This document shows positions 32,674-40,595 of a DNA stretch of 64,000 nucleotides, one piece after another (position 1 is the stretch's first letter; each line of letters begins with the position of its first letter). Origin of the DNA: Streptomyces sp. NBC_00094. Lineage in GTDB: Bacteria; Actinomycetota; Actinomycetes; Streptomycetales; Streptomycetaceae. Position numbers and translations under genes: made by a program. The stretch lies in contig NZ_JAPEMB010000001.1 in NCBI RefSeq assembly GCF_026343125.1, positions 5,275,501-5,339,500 on the forward strand, read 5' to 3'. The notes under the pieces were generated by a model. That model made no database searches. It was not told the DNA's origin and saw only the letters and a program-made list of their open reading frames with translations.

Positions 32674-33675
32674 TCACGCCTCCGCCCATCGGTAGTGGTG
32701 GTAGTGGTGGTGGGCCGCGAAGCCCATCCCGTCGTACAACGCCCGGGCGCCGTCGTTCTCCGCCTCCACCTGGAGCCAGGCCGCCGACGCGCCCTCGTCG
32801 AGCGCCTGCCGGGCGAGCGCCGTCATGACGGTCGTCGCCAGACCCTGCCGCCGGCGGGCGGGATCGACTTCGACGGCCATGAAGCCCGCCCAGCGGCCGT
32901 CGACGACACAGCGCCCGATCGCCGCCGGTACCTCTCCCGTGCCCCCCACGGAGGCGAACCACACACTCGGGCCGGAGGCGAGAACCGAGCGGACCGCCGG
33001 GCTCGCCACCTCGAAGCGCTGGTAGCGGCGCAGCCACGGCTCGTCGACCGTGCGGGAGAGGCGTACCACGGACACGTCGGCGTCCAGGTCGCCGATCGGG
33101 GCGAGCGCTGCGATCCGGACCTCGGCGGAGACCTCGCGCCGCCAGCCGTGCCGGTCGAGCGCCGCGCCCAGCAGCTCCTGGGTGCCCTCGGCGCCGGTGG
33201 CGGTCTGGACGAACGCGGGGAGCCCCCGGGCCGCGTACCACTCCCGTACGCGGGTCAGCGCCTCCGCCACCGGGAGCCCCGGATCGCCGAGCGGCAGCGC
33301 GGAGTTGGCGCGGCGGGTGAACCCGTCGGCGGCCCGCAGGGTCCACTCGCCGAGCGCCTCGCTCTCGACCGGCTGCCAGGCGCGCGCGGTCGCCCGGGCC
33401 AGCTCGGCGAAGGTGGCCGAAGGACCCCTGCGGCGGGCGGGTGCGGGCGGCACGACCTTGCCGGCGACCAGCGCGGTTTCCGCGATCCGGACGCTCTCAC
33501 CGCTCTTTCGTGTGATCAGTAGCACACCGGAGTCCCACGATGTGAGAACACCGACCGCGTCGGTGAACTTCGCACCCGCCTCGACCGAGTCCGTCACGTA
33601 CCGAACGGAGACACGTTTTCCCACGTCAGCGCCGGTGATTCGGACCTCAAGGAGCCCTCCGTCGGTGAATTCCAC
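32674..33675 (-). CDS. GNAT acetyltransferase of the Rv0428c type with N-terminal SH3-like domain
   Basis: A 333-residue protein. The first 65 residues (EVRITGADVGKRVSVRY and LTSWDSGVLLITRKSGESVRI) match the small SH3-like barrel that heads Rv0428c-type acetyltransferases. The C-terminal GNAT fold has AVEVDPARRRQGLATTVMTAL as the acetyl-CoA loop and AENDGARALYDGMGF. The GTG at 33675 is preferred: AGGAGG lies upstream, although 12 bp away, and the domain starts there. An ATG at 33735 would add 20 residues without obvious homology and would overlap the divergent promoter region. Confidence 0.75.
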   Translation of the reverse strand: MEFTDGGLLEVRITGADVGKRVSVRYVTDSVEAGAKFTDAVGVLTSWDSGVLLITRKSGESVRIAETALVAGKVVPPAPARRRGPSATFAELARATARAWQPVESEALGEWTLRAADGFTRRANSALPLGDPGLPVAEALTRVREWYAARGLPAFVQTATGAEGTQELLGAALDRHGWRREVSAEVRIAALAPIGDLDADVSVVRLSRTVDEPWLRRYQRFEVASPAVRSVLASGPSVWFASVGGTGEVPAAIGRCVVDGRWAGFMAVEVDPARRRQGLATTVMTALARQALDEGASAAWLQVEAENDGARALYDGMGFAAHHHYHHYRWAEA

Positions 33676-33694
33676 AGCTTCTCTGCCCCTCCTG

Positions 33695-33723
33695 TTCGGA
33701 TCGCCCTCAAGAACGGAGATACT
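33695..33723 (+). promoter_or_regulatory. Candidate fdxA promoter
   Basis: TTCGGA and GATACT spaced by 17 bp, 65 bp before the fdxA start. The complementary strand reads TAGTAT over the same -10 bases, so divergent promoters may share this site. Confidence 0.35.
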
Positions 33724-33787
33724 AGGTGCGGGCATCGACGACGCCGCGCTCCCGCGCAGACCAGCCCTATCGAGGAGGAACGACAGC

Positions 33788-34108
33788 GTGACCTACGTCA
33801 TCGCGCAGCCTTGTGTCGACGTCAAGGACAAGGCGTGCATCGAGGAGTGCCCCGTCGACTGCATCTACGAGGGCAAGCGGTCCTTGTACATCCACCCGGA
33901 CGAATGCGTCGACTGCGGGGCCTGTGAGCCGGTCTGCCCGGTTGAGGCGATCTTCTACGAGGACGACACCCCGGAGGAGTGGAAGGACTACTACAAGGCG
34001 AACGTCGAGTTCTTCGACGAGCTCGGTTCGCCCGGTGGTGCCTCCAAGCTCGGCGAGATCGAGCGCGACCACCCCTTCATCGCCGCCCTGCCGCCGCAGA
34101 ACGGCTGA
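33788..34108 (+). CDS. fdxA: 7Fe ferredoxin
   Basis: A 106-residue ferredoxin. The N-terminal CVDVKDKACIEECPVDC has the spacing of a [3Fe-4S] site with an extra Cys to the second cluster, and CVDCGACEPVCPVEA is the [4Fe-4S] site. The rest is the usual acidic tail. The GTG at 33788 follows GAGGAGG. M. tuberculosis has fdxC directly ahead of the same aminotransferase gene (Rv1177-Rv1178), so the pair is an old linkage. It is a low-potential electron carrier in the cytoplasm. Confidence 0.95.
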   Translation: MTYVIAQPCVDVKDKACIEECPVDCIYEGKRSLYIHPDECVDCGACEPVCPVEAIFYEDDTPEEWKDYYKANVEFFDELGSPGGASKLGEIERDHPFIAALPPQNG

Positions 34109-34123
34109 TCGACCGCATCCGGT

Positions 34124-34150
34124 CCCGTACGGCGTGGGTCGCCGTACGGG
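34124..34150 (+). terminator. Hairpin between fdxA and dapC
   Basis: A perfect 11-bp stem (CCCGTACGGCG and its complement) with the loop TGGGT, 15 bp after the fdxA stop. It may cut read-through so that fdxA is made in excess of dapC. Confidence 0.6.
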
Positions 34151-34193
34151 GCCGAGGCGTTTTCCCGTACGTACAGGAAGTGAGAGCCAACCC

Positions 34194-35348
34194 GTGAGCG
34201 CAGTCTCTTCGCGCCTGCCCGTCTTCCCCTGGGACAAGCTGGAGCCGTACAAGAAGACGGCCCTGGCCCACCCGGACGGAATCGTGGACCTCTCGGTCGG
34301 CACGCCCGTCGACCCGGTCCCCGCGCTGATCCAGGAGGCCCTGGTCGCGGCGGCGGACTCGCCGGGCTATCCCACGGTGTGGGGGACGAAAGAGCTGCGG
34401 GACGCGCTCACCGGCTGGTGCGAACGCCGTCTCGGCGCGGTGGACTTCGCCCACGAGAACGTGCTCCCGGTGGTCGGCTCCAAGGAGCTCGTCGCCTGGC
34501 TGCCGACGCAGCTGGGGCTCGGCGCCGGCGACCGGGTCGCGTACCCGCGGCTGGCCTACCCGACGTACGAGGTCGGCGCGCGGCTCTGCGGCGCGACGCC
34601 CGTCGTCTACGACACGGAGGCATTCGCGGGTGACCCCGCGGGTACGGAGCTCGACCCGGCCGGTCTGAAGCTGCTCTGGCTCAACTCCCCGTCCAACCCG
34701 ACCGGCAAGGTCCTCGGCAAGGACGAGCTGACCCGGATCGTGGCCTGGGCGCGCGAGCACGGCGTCCTCGTCTTCTCCGACGAGTGCTACCTGGAGCTGG
34801 GCTGGGAGGCCGACCCGGTCTCCGTCCTGCACCCGGACGTCTGCGGCGGCTCGTACGAGGGGATCGTCGCCGTCCACTCGCTCTCCAAGCGCTCCAACCT
34901 GGCCGGCTACCGCGCCGCGTTCATCGCGGGCGACGCAGCCGTCCTCGGCGAGCTGCTCCAGATCCGCAAGCACGGCGGCATGATGACCGCGGCCCCCGTG
35001 CAGGCGGCGACGGTCGCGGCGCTCGGCGACGACGCGCACGTGGCCGAGCAGCGGGAGCGGTACGCGGCCCGCCGGGCGGCGCTGCGGGCGGCCCTGGAGG
35101 CGCACGGCTTCCGGATCGAGCACAGCGAGGCGAGCCTGTACCTGTGGGCGACCCGGGACGAGCCGTGCTGGGAGACCGTGGCGTACCTCGCGGAGAAGGG
35201 CGTCCTGGTGGCGCCCGGCGACTTCTACGGCGAGGCCGGGGAGCGGTTCGTGCGGGTCGCTTTCACGGCGACGGACGAGCGCGTCGCGGCCGCGGTCAAG
35301 CGGCTCGGTGAGGGCGTGTCCGGCGGATCGCGGTCGGACAGGCCCTAG
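34194..35348 (+). CDS. dapC: Succinyldiaminopimelate aminotransferase
   Basis: A 384-residue PLP enzyme of fold type I, forming N-succinyl-LL-2,6-diaminopimelate in lysine and cell-wall meso-DAP synthesis. The N-terminus FPWDKLEPYKKTALAHPDGIVDLSVGTPVDPVP is typical of actinobacterial DapC. NSPSNPTGKVL, SDECYLELGW and the PLP-Lys in HSLSKRSNLAGYR are present. The GTG at 34194 has AGGAAG ahead of it. The last 11 or so residues (GVSGGSRSDRP) and the TAG stop are encoded by a copy of the dispersed repeat, so the C-terminus looks extended by that insertion. Confidence 0.92.
   Translation: MSAVSSRLPVFPWDKLEPYKKTALAHPDGIVDLSVGTPVDPVPALIQEALVAAADSPGYPTVWGTKELRDALTGWCERRLGAVDFAHENVLPVVGSKELVAWLPTQLGLGAGDRVAYPRLAYPTYEVGARLCGATPVVYDTEAFAGDPAGTELDPAGLKLLWLNSPSNPTGKVLGKDELTRIVAWAREHGVLVFSDECYLELGWEADPVSVLHPDVCGGSYEGIVAVHSLSKRSNLAGYRAAFIAGDAAVLGELLQIRKHGGMMTAAPVQAATVAALGDDAHVAEQRERYAARRAALRAALEAHGFRIEHSEASLYLWATRDEPCWETVAYLAEKGVLVAPGDFYGEAGERFVRVAFTATDERVAAAVKRLGEGVSGGSRSDRP
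35311..35346. repeat. Dispersed near-palindromic element, copy 2, inside the dapC 3' end
   Basis: AGGGCGTGTCCG, then GCGGATCGCGGT, then CGGACAGGCCCT: 12-bp inverted arms with one mismatch. The final CCCTAG supplies the dapC stop codon. A separate strong terminator follows 45 bp later. Confidence 0.75.
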
Positions 35349-35391
35349 CCGGACGCGGAACGGCGGACGGCCGCGCGGCCGGACACACGCG

Positions 35392-35430
35392 GGAGGGCCC
35401 GGGGAGCAGGTGATGCTCCCCGGGCCCTCC
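35392..35430. terminator. Bidirectional terminator between dapC and a convergent gene
   Basis: A perfect 17-bp stem (GGAGGGCCCGGGGAGCA and its complement) with the loop GGTGA, between convergent genes ending at 35348 and 35448. Confidence 0.88.
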
Positions 35431-35447
35431 GTGGTTCCCGTGCCGGG

Positions 35448-35900
35448 TCAGCCGATCGGCAGACCACCCAGGGACGGGGCGGCCGGCAGGCTGCCGAGGC
35501 CGCCGCCCAGGGCGCCGGAGGCCGGGCCCTTCGCGCTGTCGCCGGCGGCGCCGGCGGTCTTGCCGACGACCTCGCCCGCGCTGCCGGCGGCCTCGCCGGT
35601 GACCTTCTGGGCGGCCGGGGCAGCGGTCTTGCCCGCCGCGCCCGCGGTCTTGCCGACGGCCGGGACGGCGGTGCCGACGGCCTGGCTGCCGGTCGCGCCG
35701 ACGACGCCGGTGGCGGACTGCGAGGCGCTGTCGACGGCGGTGCCCGCGCCGGCGGCGTCCATGGCGGTGAGGCCGCCGAGGGCGGGCGCGACGCTGTGGT
35801 CAAGGGCGCTCGCGGAACCGGCCGCACCGACCACGGGGGCTGCTCCGGCCGCGATGAGGAGGGCGGCGCGGGCGATCCGACGGGTCAGGGGGAGGGACAT
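35448..35900 (-). CDS. Small secreted Ala/Gly-rich protein
   Basis: A 150-residue exported protein starting MSLPLTRRIARAALLIAAG with a Sec signal ending near GSASALDH. The mature part is almost entirely Ala, Gly, Val, Thr and Ser with repeated GKTAGAAG- and VGTAVPAVG-like segments, no Cys and little charge. AAGGAG stands seven bases before the ATG at 35900. No family recognised. About 300 bp of gene-free, locally AT-rich sequence lies upstream (35901-36200), including ATTACCAATTC-like stretches on the reverse strand that may be its promoter. Confidence 0.72.
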   Translation of the reverse strand: MSLPLTRRIARAALLIAAGAAPVVGAAGSASALDHSVAPALGGLTAMDAAGAGTAVDSASQSATGVVGATGSQAVGTAVPAVGKTAGAAGKTAAPAAQKVTGEAAGSAGEVVGKTAGAAGDSAKGPASGALGGGLGSLPAAPSLGGLPIG

Positions 35901-36200
35901 GGTGCTCCTTCGACGTGGTGCGACGTGGTGTTCGGACGCAGTGACAACCGGCCCTGGGGCGGGAGAGGTTGCGGAGGTCGAAGGTAAAGAATTGGTAATG
36001 CGTCGTATTGTCGGGTGGGGAGGAAAACGGACGAACGTGTCATTGTGCGAGTGTCTGCCGAACCGTCACTTCCCTTGCGCCGCAAGGGGATTGGCGTGAC
36101 GTGACATGTCAGGGGAAGGCTCGCCCGAAGTGCGGGAGAAATCCCTGGTGTTCGGGCCGGGCGATGCCACGGCCGGGTGAATCCCCGTACGGGTGATCGG

Positions 36201-37220
36201 CTACTGCGCGAGCCGGATACGCACCGATTCCCCGCCGGAAGAAGCACCGGGGGTGGTATCGGAAGCAGTGTCGGACGGGGTGCCGGAAGTGCTGTCGGAC
36301 GCCGTCTCGCGCGTCGGGGGAGAGGACTTCTCCCACTCCCCGGACGCGTTGTCCGCGCGCCAGACCCTGCCCCCGTACGCGACCTCCGTGACGCGCAGCT
36401 CGTCCGCCCGCGCCACCGCCCACTGCGCCAGCTCCCAGCCGCGCTGCTCGTCCGACCCGGCCCCCGCCGACGCCCCCGCGACCGCGCGCACCGGCACCAC
36501 GAGCGCCGGCGCCTCGGTCGCCTGCCGGCCCGCGTTCGGCCCGCCCGTGACCGCCTTCGGCGCCGCCTTCTCGCCGAAGGCCCGTACCAGCTCCGTACGG
36601 ACCCGCTCCGGATCGCCCGGCTCGGTCTTCACGTCGCTCGCCGTACAGGCCAGCGCGGCCGGCGCCCGGCCCGTCAGCGCCGCGGAGAGGAGGGTGGCGT
36701 CCGGCTCGTGCTTCGCGTACGCCTGCGGGAAACCGCTGCGCTGCACCTTCTGCGCCGCCACCGTCAGCGGCAGCCGCGAGTACCCCGGGACCTTCTCCAG
36801 GCCCTCGTAGAACTTCCCCGCCGAGTACACCGGGTCCATGATCTGCGCCGGCGTCCCCCAGCCCTGCGAGGGCCGCTGCTGGAACAGGCCGAGCGAGTCC
36901 CGGTCGCCGTGCTCGATGTTGCGCAGCGCCGACTCCTGCAGCGCCGTCGCGAGCGCGATCGTCACCGCCCGCTCCGGCAGGCCCCGGGTGGTGCCGACCG
37001 CCGAGATCGTCGCCGCGTTCGACGCCTGCTCGGGAGTGAACTCGTACCGGTTCTCGCCGGTGCCCACAGTGCACCGCGGAGTGCCCTTGCTGCCGGTCAC
37101 CTGGTGGAAGACCACGTACGAGGCGAGGCCGAGGAGCGCGACGAAGGCGGCCGCGGAACGGGCGAGGCGGCCGCGACGCGCGGGGCGGTCGCGGCGGGCG
37201 GGGCGGGTGGGCTCGGACAC
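36201..37220 (-). CDS. Membrane-anchored lysozyme-like (transglycosylase-fold) protein
   Basis: A 339-residue protein. A basic N-terminus is followed by one membrane helix (SAAAFVALLGLASYVVF), then an extracytoplasmic domain. NAATISAVGTTRGLP, ALATALQESALRN and DSLGLFQQRPSQGWG resemble the catalytic Glu and core motifs of small lysozyme-like transglycosylases, which suggests peptidoglycan cleavage. The C-terminal 60 residues are Ser/Thr-rich. The GTG at 37220 has TACGGT 7 nt upstream (leaderless geometry); a GTG at 37229 is the alternative. It is divergent from dapE, whose pathway feeds peptidoglycan. Enzyme activity is inferred. Confidence 0.68.
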   Translation of the reverse strand: MSEPTRPARRDRPARRGRLARSAAAFVALLGLASYVVFHQVTGSKGTPRCTVGTGENRYEFTPEQASNAATISAVGTTRGLPERAVTIALATALQESALRNIEHGDRDSLGLFQQRPSQGWGTPAQIMDPVYSAGKFYEGLEKVPGYSRLPLTVAAQKVQRSGFPQAYAKHEPDATLLSAALTGRAPAALACTASDVKTEPGDPERVRTELVRAFGEKAAPKAVTGGPNAGRQATEAPALVVPVRAVAGASAGAGSDEQRGWELAQWAVARADELRVTEVAYGGRVWRADNASGEWEKSSPPTRETASDSTSGTPSDTASDTTPGASSGGESVRIRLAQ

Positions 37221-37227
37221 GGGGCCC

Positions 37228-37233
37228 ACCGTA
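37228..37233 (-). promoter_or_regulatory. Candidate leaderless -10 box for the lysozyme-like gene
   Basis: On the reverse strand TACGGT lies 7 nt before the GTG at 37220. Confidence 0.35.
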
Positions 37234-37246
37234 CTGGAGGCCGGGT

Positions 37247-37252
37247 TAGGGT
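37247..37252 (+). promoter_or_regulatory. Leaderless -10 box of dapE
   Basis: TAGGGT ends 6 nt before the dapE ATG; no ribosome site is present. It has the same geometry as mshB. Confidence 0.5.
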
Positions 37253-37258
37253 CGGCAC

Positions 37259-38353
37259 ATGGCTGACATCACTCCGTACGAGACCCGGCTGGACCTCTCC
37301 CAGGACGGTGCCGTGCTCACCGCCGCCCTCGTCGACTTCCCGTCCGTGAGCGGTACGGAGAAGCCGCTCGCGGACGCCATCGAGCAGGCCCTGCGCGCGC
37401 TGCCGCACCTCACCGTCGACCGCCTCGGCAACAACGTCGTCGCCCGTACGTCCCTCGGCCGCACCGAGCGCGTCGTGCTCGCCGGCCACATCGACACCGT
37501 GCCGATCGCCGACAACGTGCCCTCGCGGCTCGACGAGGACGGCATCCTGTGGGGCTGCGGCACCACGGACATGAAGTCCGGCGTCGCCGTCCAGCTCCGG
37601 ATCGCCGCCACGGTTCCCGAGCCCAACCGCGACCTCACCTTCGTCTTCTACGACAACGAGGAGGTCGCCGCCGACCTCAACGGCCTCGGGAAGATCGCCG
37701 CCGCGCACCCCGACTGGATGGAGGGCGACTTCGCCGTCCTCCTGGAGCCCTCCGACGCACAGGTCGAGGGCGGCTGCCAGGGCACCCTGCGGGTCATCCT
37801 GCACACCGCGGGCGAGCGGGCCCACTCCGCGCGCTCCTGGATGGGCTCCAACGCCATCCACACCGCCGCCCCGATCCTCGCCCGCCTCGCCGCCTACGAG
37901 CCGCGCAAGCCGGTCATCGACGGCCTGGAGTACCACGAGGGCCTCAACGCGGTCGCGATCCAGGGCGGCGTCGCCACCAACGTCATCCCCGACGCGTGCA
38001 CCGTCACGGTCAACTACCGGTACGCCCCCGACCGCTCCCCGGCCGAGGCGCTGGCGTACGTGCGCGAGTTCTTCGCCGACTGCGACATCGCCGACTTCGT
38101 CGTCGACGACGAGAGCCCCGGCGCGCTGCCCGGCCTCTCCCACCCGGCCGCCGAGGCCTTCATGAAGGCCGTCGGCGGCAGCGCCCAGCCCAAGTTCGGC
38201 TGGACCGACGTGTCCCGCTTCAGCGCCCTCGGCGTGCCCGCGGTCAACTACGGCCCCGGCGACCCGATCTACGCGCACAAGCGCGACGAGCACGTCGTCG
38301 TCGACAGGATCCACCACTGTGAGGCACGACTCCGCGACTGGCTGACTGCCTGA
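37259..38353 (+). CDS. dapE: Succinyl-diaminopimelate desuccinylase
   Basis: A 364-residue M20 family metallohydrolase giving LL-diaminopimelate for lysine and peptidoglycan. Metal-site motifs are LAGHIDTVP (His and Asp), GCGTTDMKSG (bridging Asp), DNEEV (catalytic and metal Glu), LLEPSD (Glu) and the C-terminal YAHKRDEHV (His). The insert dimerisation domain contains TAGERAHSARSW. The length fits actinobacterial DapE. With dapC 2 kb upstream it supplies two steps of the succinylase branch; dapD is not in the window. Confidence 0.93.
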   Translation: MADITPYETRLDLSQDGAVLTAALVDFPSVSGTEKPLADAIEQALRALPHLTVDRLGNNVVARTSLGRTERVVLAGHIDTVPIADNVPSRLDEDGILWGCGTTDMKSGVAVQLRIAATVPEPNRDLTFVFYDNEEVAADLNGLGKIAAAHPDWMEGDFAVLLEPSDAQVEGGCQGTLRVILHTAGERAHSARSWMGSNAIHTAAPILARLAAYEPRKPVIDGLEYHEGLNAVAIQGGVATNVIPDACTVTVNYRYAPDRSPAEALAYVREFFADCDIADFVVDDESPGALPGLSHPAAEAFMKAVGGSAQPKFGWTDVSRFSALGVPAVNYGPGDPIYAHKRDEHVVVDRIHHCEARLRDWLTA

Positions 38354-38437
38354 CTTCCGTAATTTCGCGTTTCGTCACCTCTGTCGTCCTACGCTGACCG
38401 GACCAGAAGATCAGTGGATCGGCGGAGGGAGCAGGCC

Positions 38438-39187
38438 ATGGGCATTCCCGAGGGAATGGCGAAGCCCGAGGAGCAGCGTCTGGGGCCGGTGCTGAGGCGT
38501 AGGGACCAGGTCCAGCCGGGCACCACGGACCAGCGGCTGCTCGACACCGAGGGCGACTCGGAGTGGGTGCACACGGACCCCTGGCGGGTCATGCGCATCC
38601 AGTCCGAGTTCGTCGAGGGCTTCGGCGCCCTCGCCGAACTGCCGAGCGCGATCAGCGTCTTCGGTTCGGCCCGCACGAAGCCGGACTCGCCCGAGTACGA
38701 GGCGGGCGTACGGATCGGCCGGGCGCTCGTCGACGCCGGTTTCGCGGTCATCACGGGCGGCGGCCCGGGCGCGATGGAAGCGGCCAACAAGGGGGCCCGG
38801 GAGGCCAAGGGCGTCTCGGTCGGCCTCGGTATCGAGCTCCCCTTCGAGCAGGGGCTCAACCCGCACGTCGACATCGGCGTGAACTTCCGCTACTTCTTCG
38901 TCCGCAAGACGATGTTCGTGAAGTACGCGCAGGGCTTCGTCGTCCTGCCCGGCGGCCTCGGCACCCTCGACGAGCTCTTCGAGGCGCTGACCCTGGTCCA
39001 GACCCGCAAGGTCACCCGCTTCCCGATCGTCCTCTTCGGTACGGAGTACTGGAAGGGCCTCGTCGACTGGCTGCGCGACTCGGTCGTCGCGGGCGGCAAG
39101 GCGTCGGAACGCGACCTGCTGCTCTTCCACGTCACGGACGACGTGGAGGAGGCGGTGGCGCTGGTGACCAAGGAGACGGGCAAGTAG
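38438..39187 (+). CDS. LOG family protein (TIGR00730 Rossmann fold)
   Basis: A 249-residue protein with GGGPGAMEAANKGA and PGGLGTLDELFE, the two signatures of LOG phosphoribohydrolases, which release cytokinin-type bases from nucleoside monophosphates. The N-terminal 50 residues are polar and precede the Rossmann domain starting at AISVFGSAR. The ATG at 38438 follows GGAGGGAG. M. tuberculosis has Rv1205 in the corresponding place and activity is known for that protein. Physiological substrate here is inferred from family. Confidence 0.88.
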   Translation: MGIPEGMAKPEEQRLGPVLRRRDQVQPGTTDQRLLDTEGDSEWVHTDPWRVMRIQSEFVEGFGALAELPSAISVFGSARTKPDSPEYEAGVRIGRALVDAGFAVITGGGPGAMEAANKGAREAKGVSVGLGIELPFEQGLNPHVDIGVNFRYFFVRKTMFVKYAQGFVVLPGGLGTLDELFEALTLVQTRKVTRFPIVLFGTEYWKGLVDWLRDSVVAGGKASERDLLLFHVTDDVEEAVALVTKETGK

Positions 39188-39194
39188 GAGAGAT

Positions 39195-39295
39195 CAGCCC
39201 GTCCGGCGTTTGAGGACCGGGGTCCGGGGCGGAGCCCCGGTTCCGGGAAGGGGCGGGGTGGGGGAAAGCCCGCCGCAGGTACCCCGCCCCTTCCC
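39195..39295. repeat. GC-rich intergenic repeat and terminator hairpins
   Basis: CAGCCCGTCCGGCGTTTGAG at 39195 begins a type of intergenic repeat common in Streptomyces genomes, as I recall. It runs into a GGGGC-GGAGCCCC hairpin and then a perfect 15-bp inverted repeat (GGGAAGGGGCGGGGT at 39245-39259, complement at 39281-39295). It separates convergent genes and should terminate both. Confidence 0.75.
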
Positions 39296-39307
39296 GCACC
39301 CGACCGG

Positions 39308-40168
39308 CTACGCCAGACCTCGCCGCGCGACGGCCGGCGGTCGATGCCCGGCAATGGACGCCACCATGTCGAGCACCTGCCGGGTCTCCGCCACCTCGTG
39401 GACCCGGTACACCTGGGCCCCCAGCCACGCCGAGACGGCCGTCGTCGCCAAGGTGCCGAGCACCCGCTCCTTGACCGGCCGGTCCAGCGTCTCGCCGACG
39501 AAGTCCTTGTTCGACAGGGACACGAGCACCGGCCAGCCGGTCTCCGCCATCTCGCCGAGCCGCCGCGTCGCCTCCAGGCTGTGCCGGGTGTTCTTCCCGA
39601 AGTCGTGCCCCGGGTCGATCATGATCCCGTCGCGCCGCACTCCCAGGGCCACCGCCCGCTCCGCGAGCCCCACGGTGACCCGCAGGATGTCGGCCATCAC
39701 GTCCTCGTACGCGACCCGGTGCGGCCGCGTCCGCGGCTCCGCACCGCCCGCGTGCGTACAGACGAGGCCCGCGCCGTACTTCGCGGCGACCTCGGCGAGC
39801 CCGGGGTCGACACCGCCCCACGCGTCGTTCAGGACGTCCGCACCGGCCTCGCAGACCGCCGCGCCGACGTCCGCCCGCCAGGTGTCCACGCTGATCACCA
39901 CGTCGGGGTGGCGCCTGCGGACCTCGGCGACGAAGCCGACCGTCCGACGGGCCTCCTCCTCGGCCGTCACCTCCTCGCCGGGGCCCGCCTTGACCCCGCC
40001 GATGTCGATGATCGACGCGCCCTCGGCCACCGCCTGCTCGACCCGGGCGAGCGCCGGCTCGTCCCGGAAGGTGGCGCCCTGGTCGTAGAAGGAATCCGGG
40101 GTCCGGTTCACGATCGCCATGATCACCGGCTCGTGCGGCCCGAATTCACGCCGTCCCAAGCGCAGCAT
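39308..40168 (-). CDS. folP: Dihydropteroate synthase homologue of the FolP2 type
   Basis: A 286-residue TIM-barrel protein of the pterin-binding family. The pterin-side residues look kept (IVNRTPDSF, DVLNDAWGG, IDPGHDFGKN, VYRVHEV). The loop that in active DHPS reads GGESTRPG is GGVKAGPG here, and the SRK loop near the C-terminus is SNKDF. The missing Ser-Thr-Arg would remove p-aminobenzoate contacts. The neighbours (LOG gene, DivIVA-like gene, tag) match M. tuberculosis folP2 (Rv1207), whose product is reported to lack DHPS activity. The start MLRLGRREF at 40168 has GGGAGG nine bases ahead. A folate role is therefore doubtful. Confidence 0.85.
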   Translation of the reverse strand: MLRLGRREFGPHEPVIMAIVNRTPDSFYDQGATFRDEPALARVEQAVAEGASIIDIGGVKAGPGEEVTAEEEARRTVGFVAEVRRRHPDVVISVDTWRADVGAAVCEAGADVLNDAWGGVDPGLAEVAAKYGAGLVCTHAGGAEPRTRPHRVAYEDVMADILRVTVGLAERAVALGVRRDGIMIDPGHDFGKNTRHSLEATRRLGEMAETGWPVLVSLSNKDFVGETLDRPVKERVLGTLATTAVSAWLGAQVYRVHEVAETRQVLDMVASIAGHRPPAVARRGLA

Positions 40169-40271
40169 CCCTTTTGTCCTCCCTCGCGTCCGTTCGCCTG
40201 CGACCCTAACCGTCAGTGGCGCATGGCACGATCGGCACGGGACGGTTTCCACTCCGGGAAGAGGCGCGCAG

Positions 40272-40595
40272 GTGTTCTGGTTTCTGCTCATCACGATGGT
40301 CGTGGTCGTGGCCGCGGTGACTCTGGCGGTGGTCGGCGGAGGGGACAGCGAGGTGCTGCCCGAGGTGGCGCCCGAGCAGCTCGTCGACCCCCTCCCGGCG
40401 GCCCGCCCGGTCGACCGCGCCGACGTCGAGGCCCTCCGTCTCCCCGTCGCGGTCCGCGGCTACCGGATGGCGGACGTGGACGACGTCCTGGTCCGCCTCG
40501 GCGCCGAACTCGCCGAGCGGGACTCCCGGATCGCCGAGCTGGAGGAGGCGCTCGCGGGCGCGCCCGCCGGCGACGGCGAGGACGACCGCTCGTGA
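40272..40595 (+). CDS. Small membrane protein with DivIVA-like motif
   Basis: A 107-residue protein: one N-terminal membrane helix (FWFLLITMVVVVAAVTLAVV), an acidic linker, then LPVAVRGYRMADVDDVLVRLGAELAERDSRIAELE. The GYRMADVDDVL portion resembles the DivIVA/Wag31 N-terminal motif and is followed by a short coiled coil. The GTG at 40272 is assigned. Its stop overlaps the tag start (GTGA). M. tuberculosis Rv1209, next to tagA, appears equivalent. It may recruit to curved or growing envelope; that is inference. Confidence 0.8.
   Translation: MFWFLLITMVVVVAAVTLAVVGGGDSEVLPEVAPEQLVDPLPAARPVDRADVEALRLPVAVRGYRMADVDDVLVRLGAELAERDSRIAELEEALAGAPAGDGEDDRS

Noticed and set aside
39195..39240. Insertion-sequence remnant between the LOG gene and folP
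   Set aside because: It matches the style of common Streptomyces intergenic repeats and terminators and has no transposase fragment.
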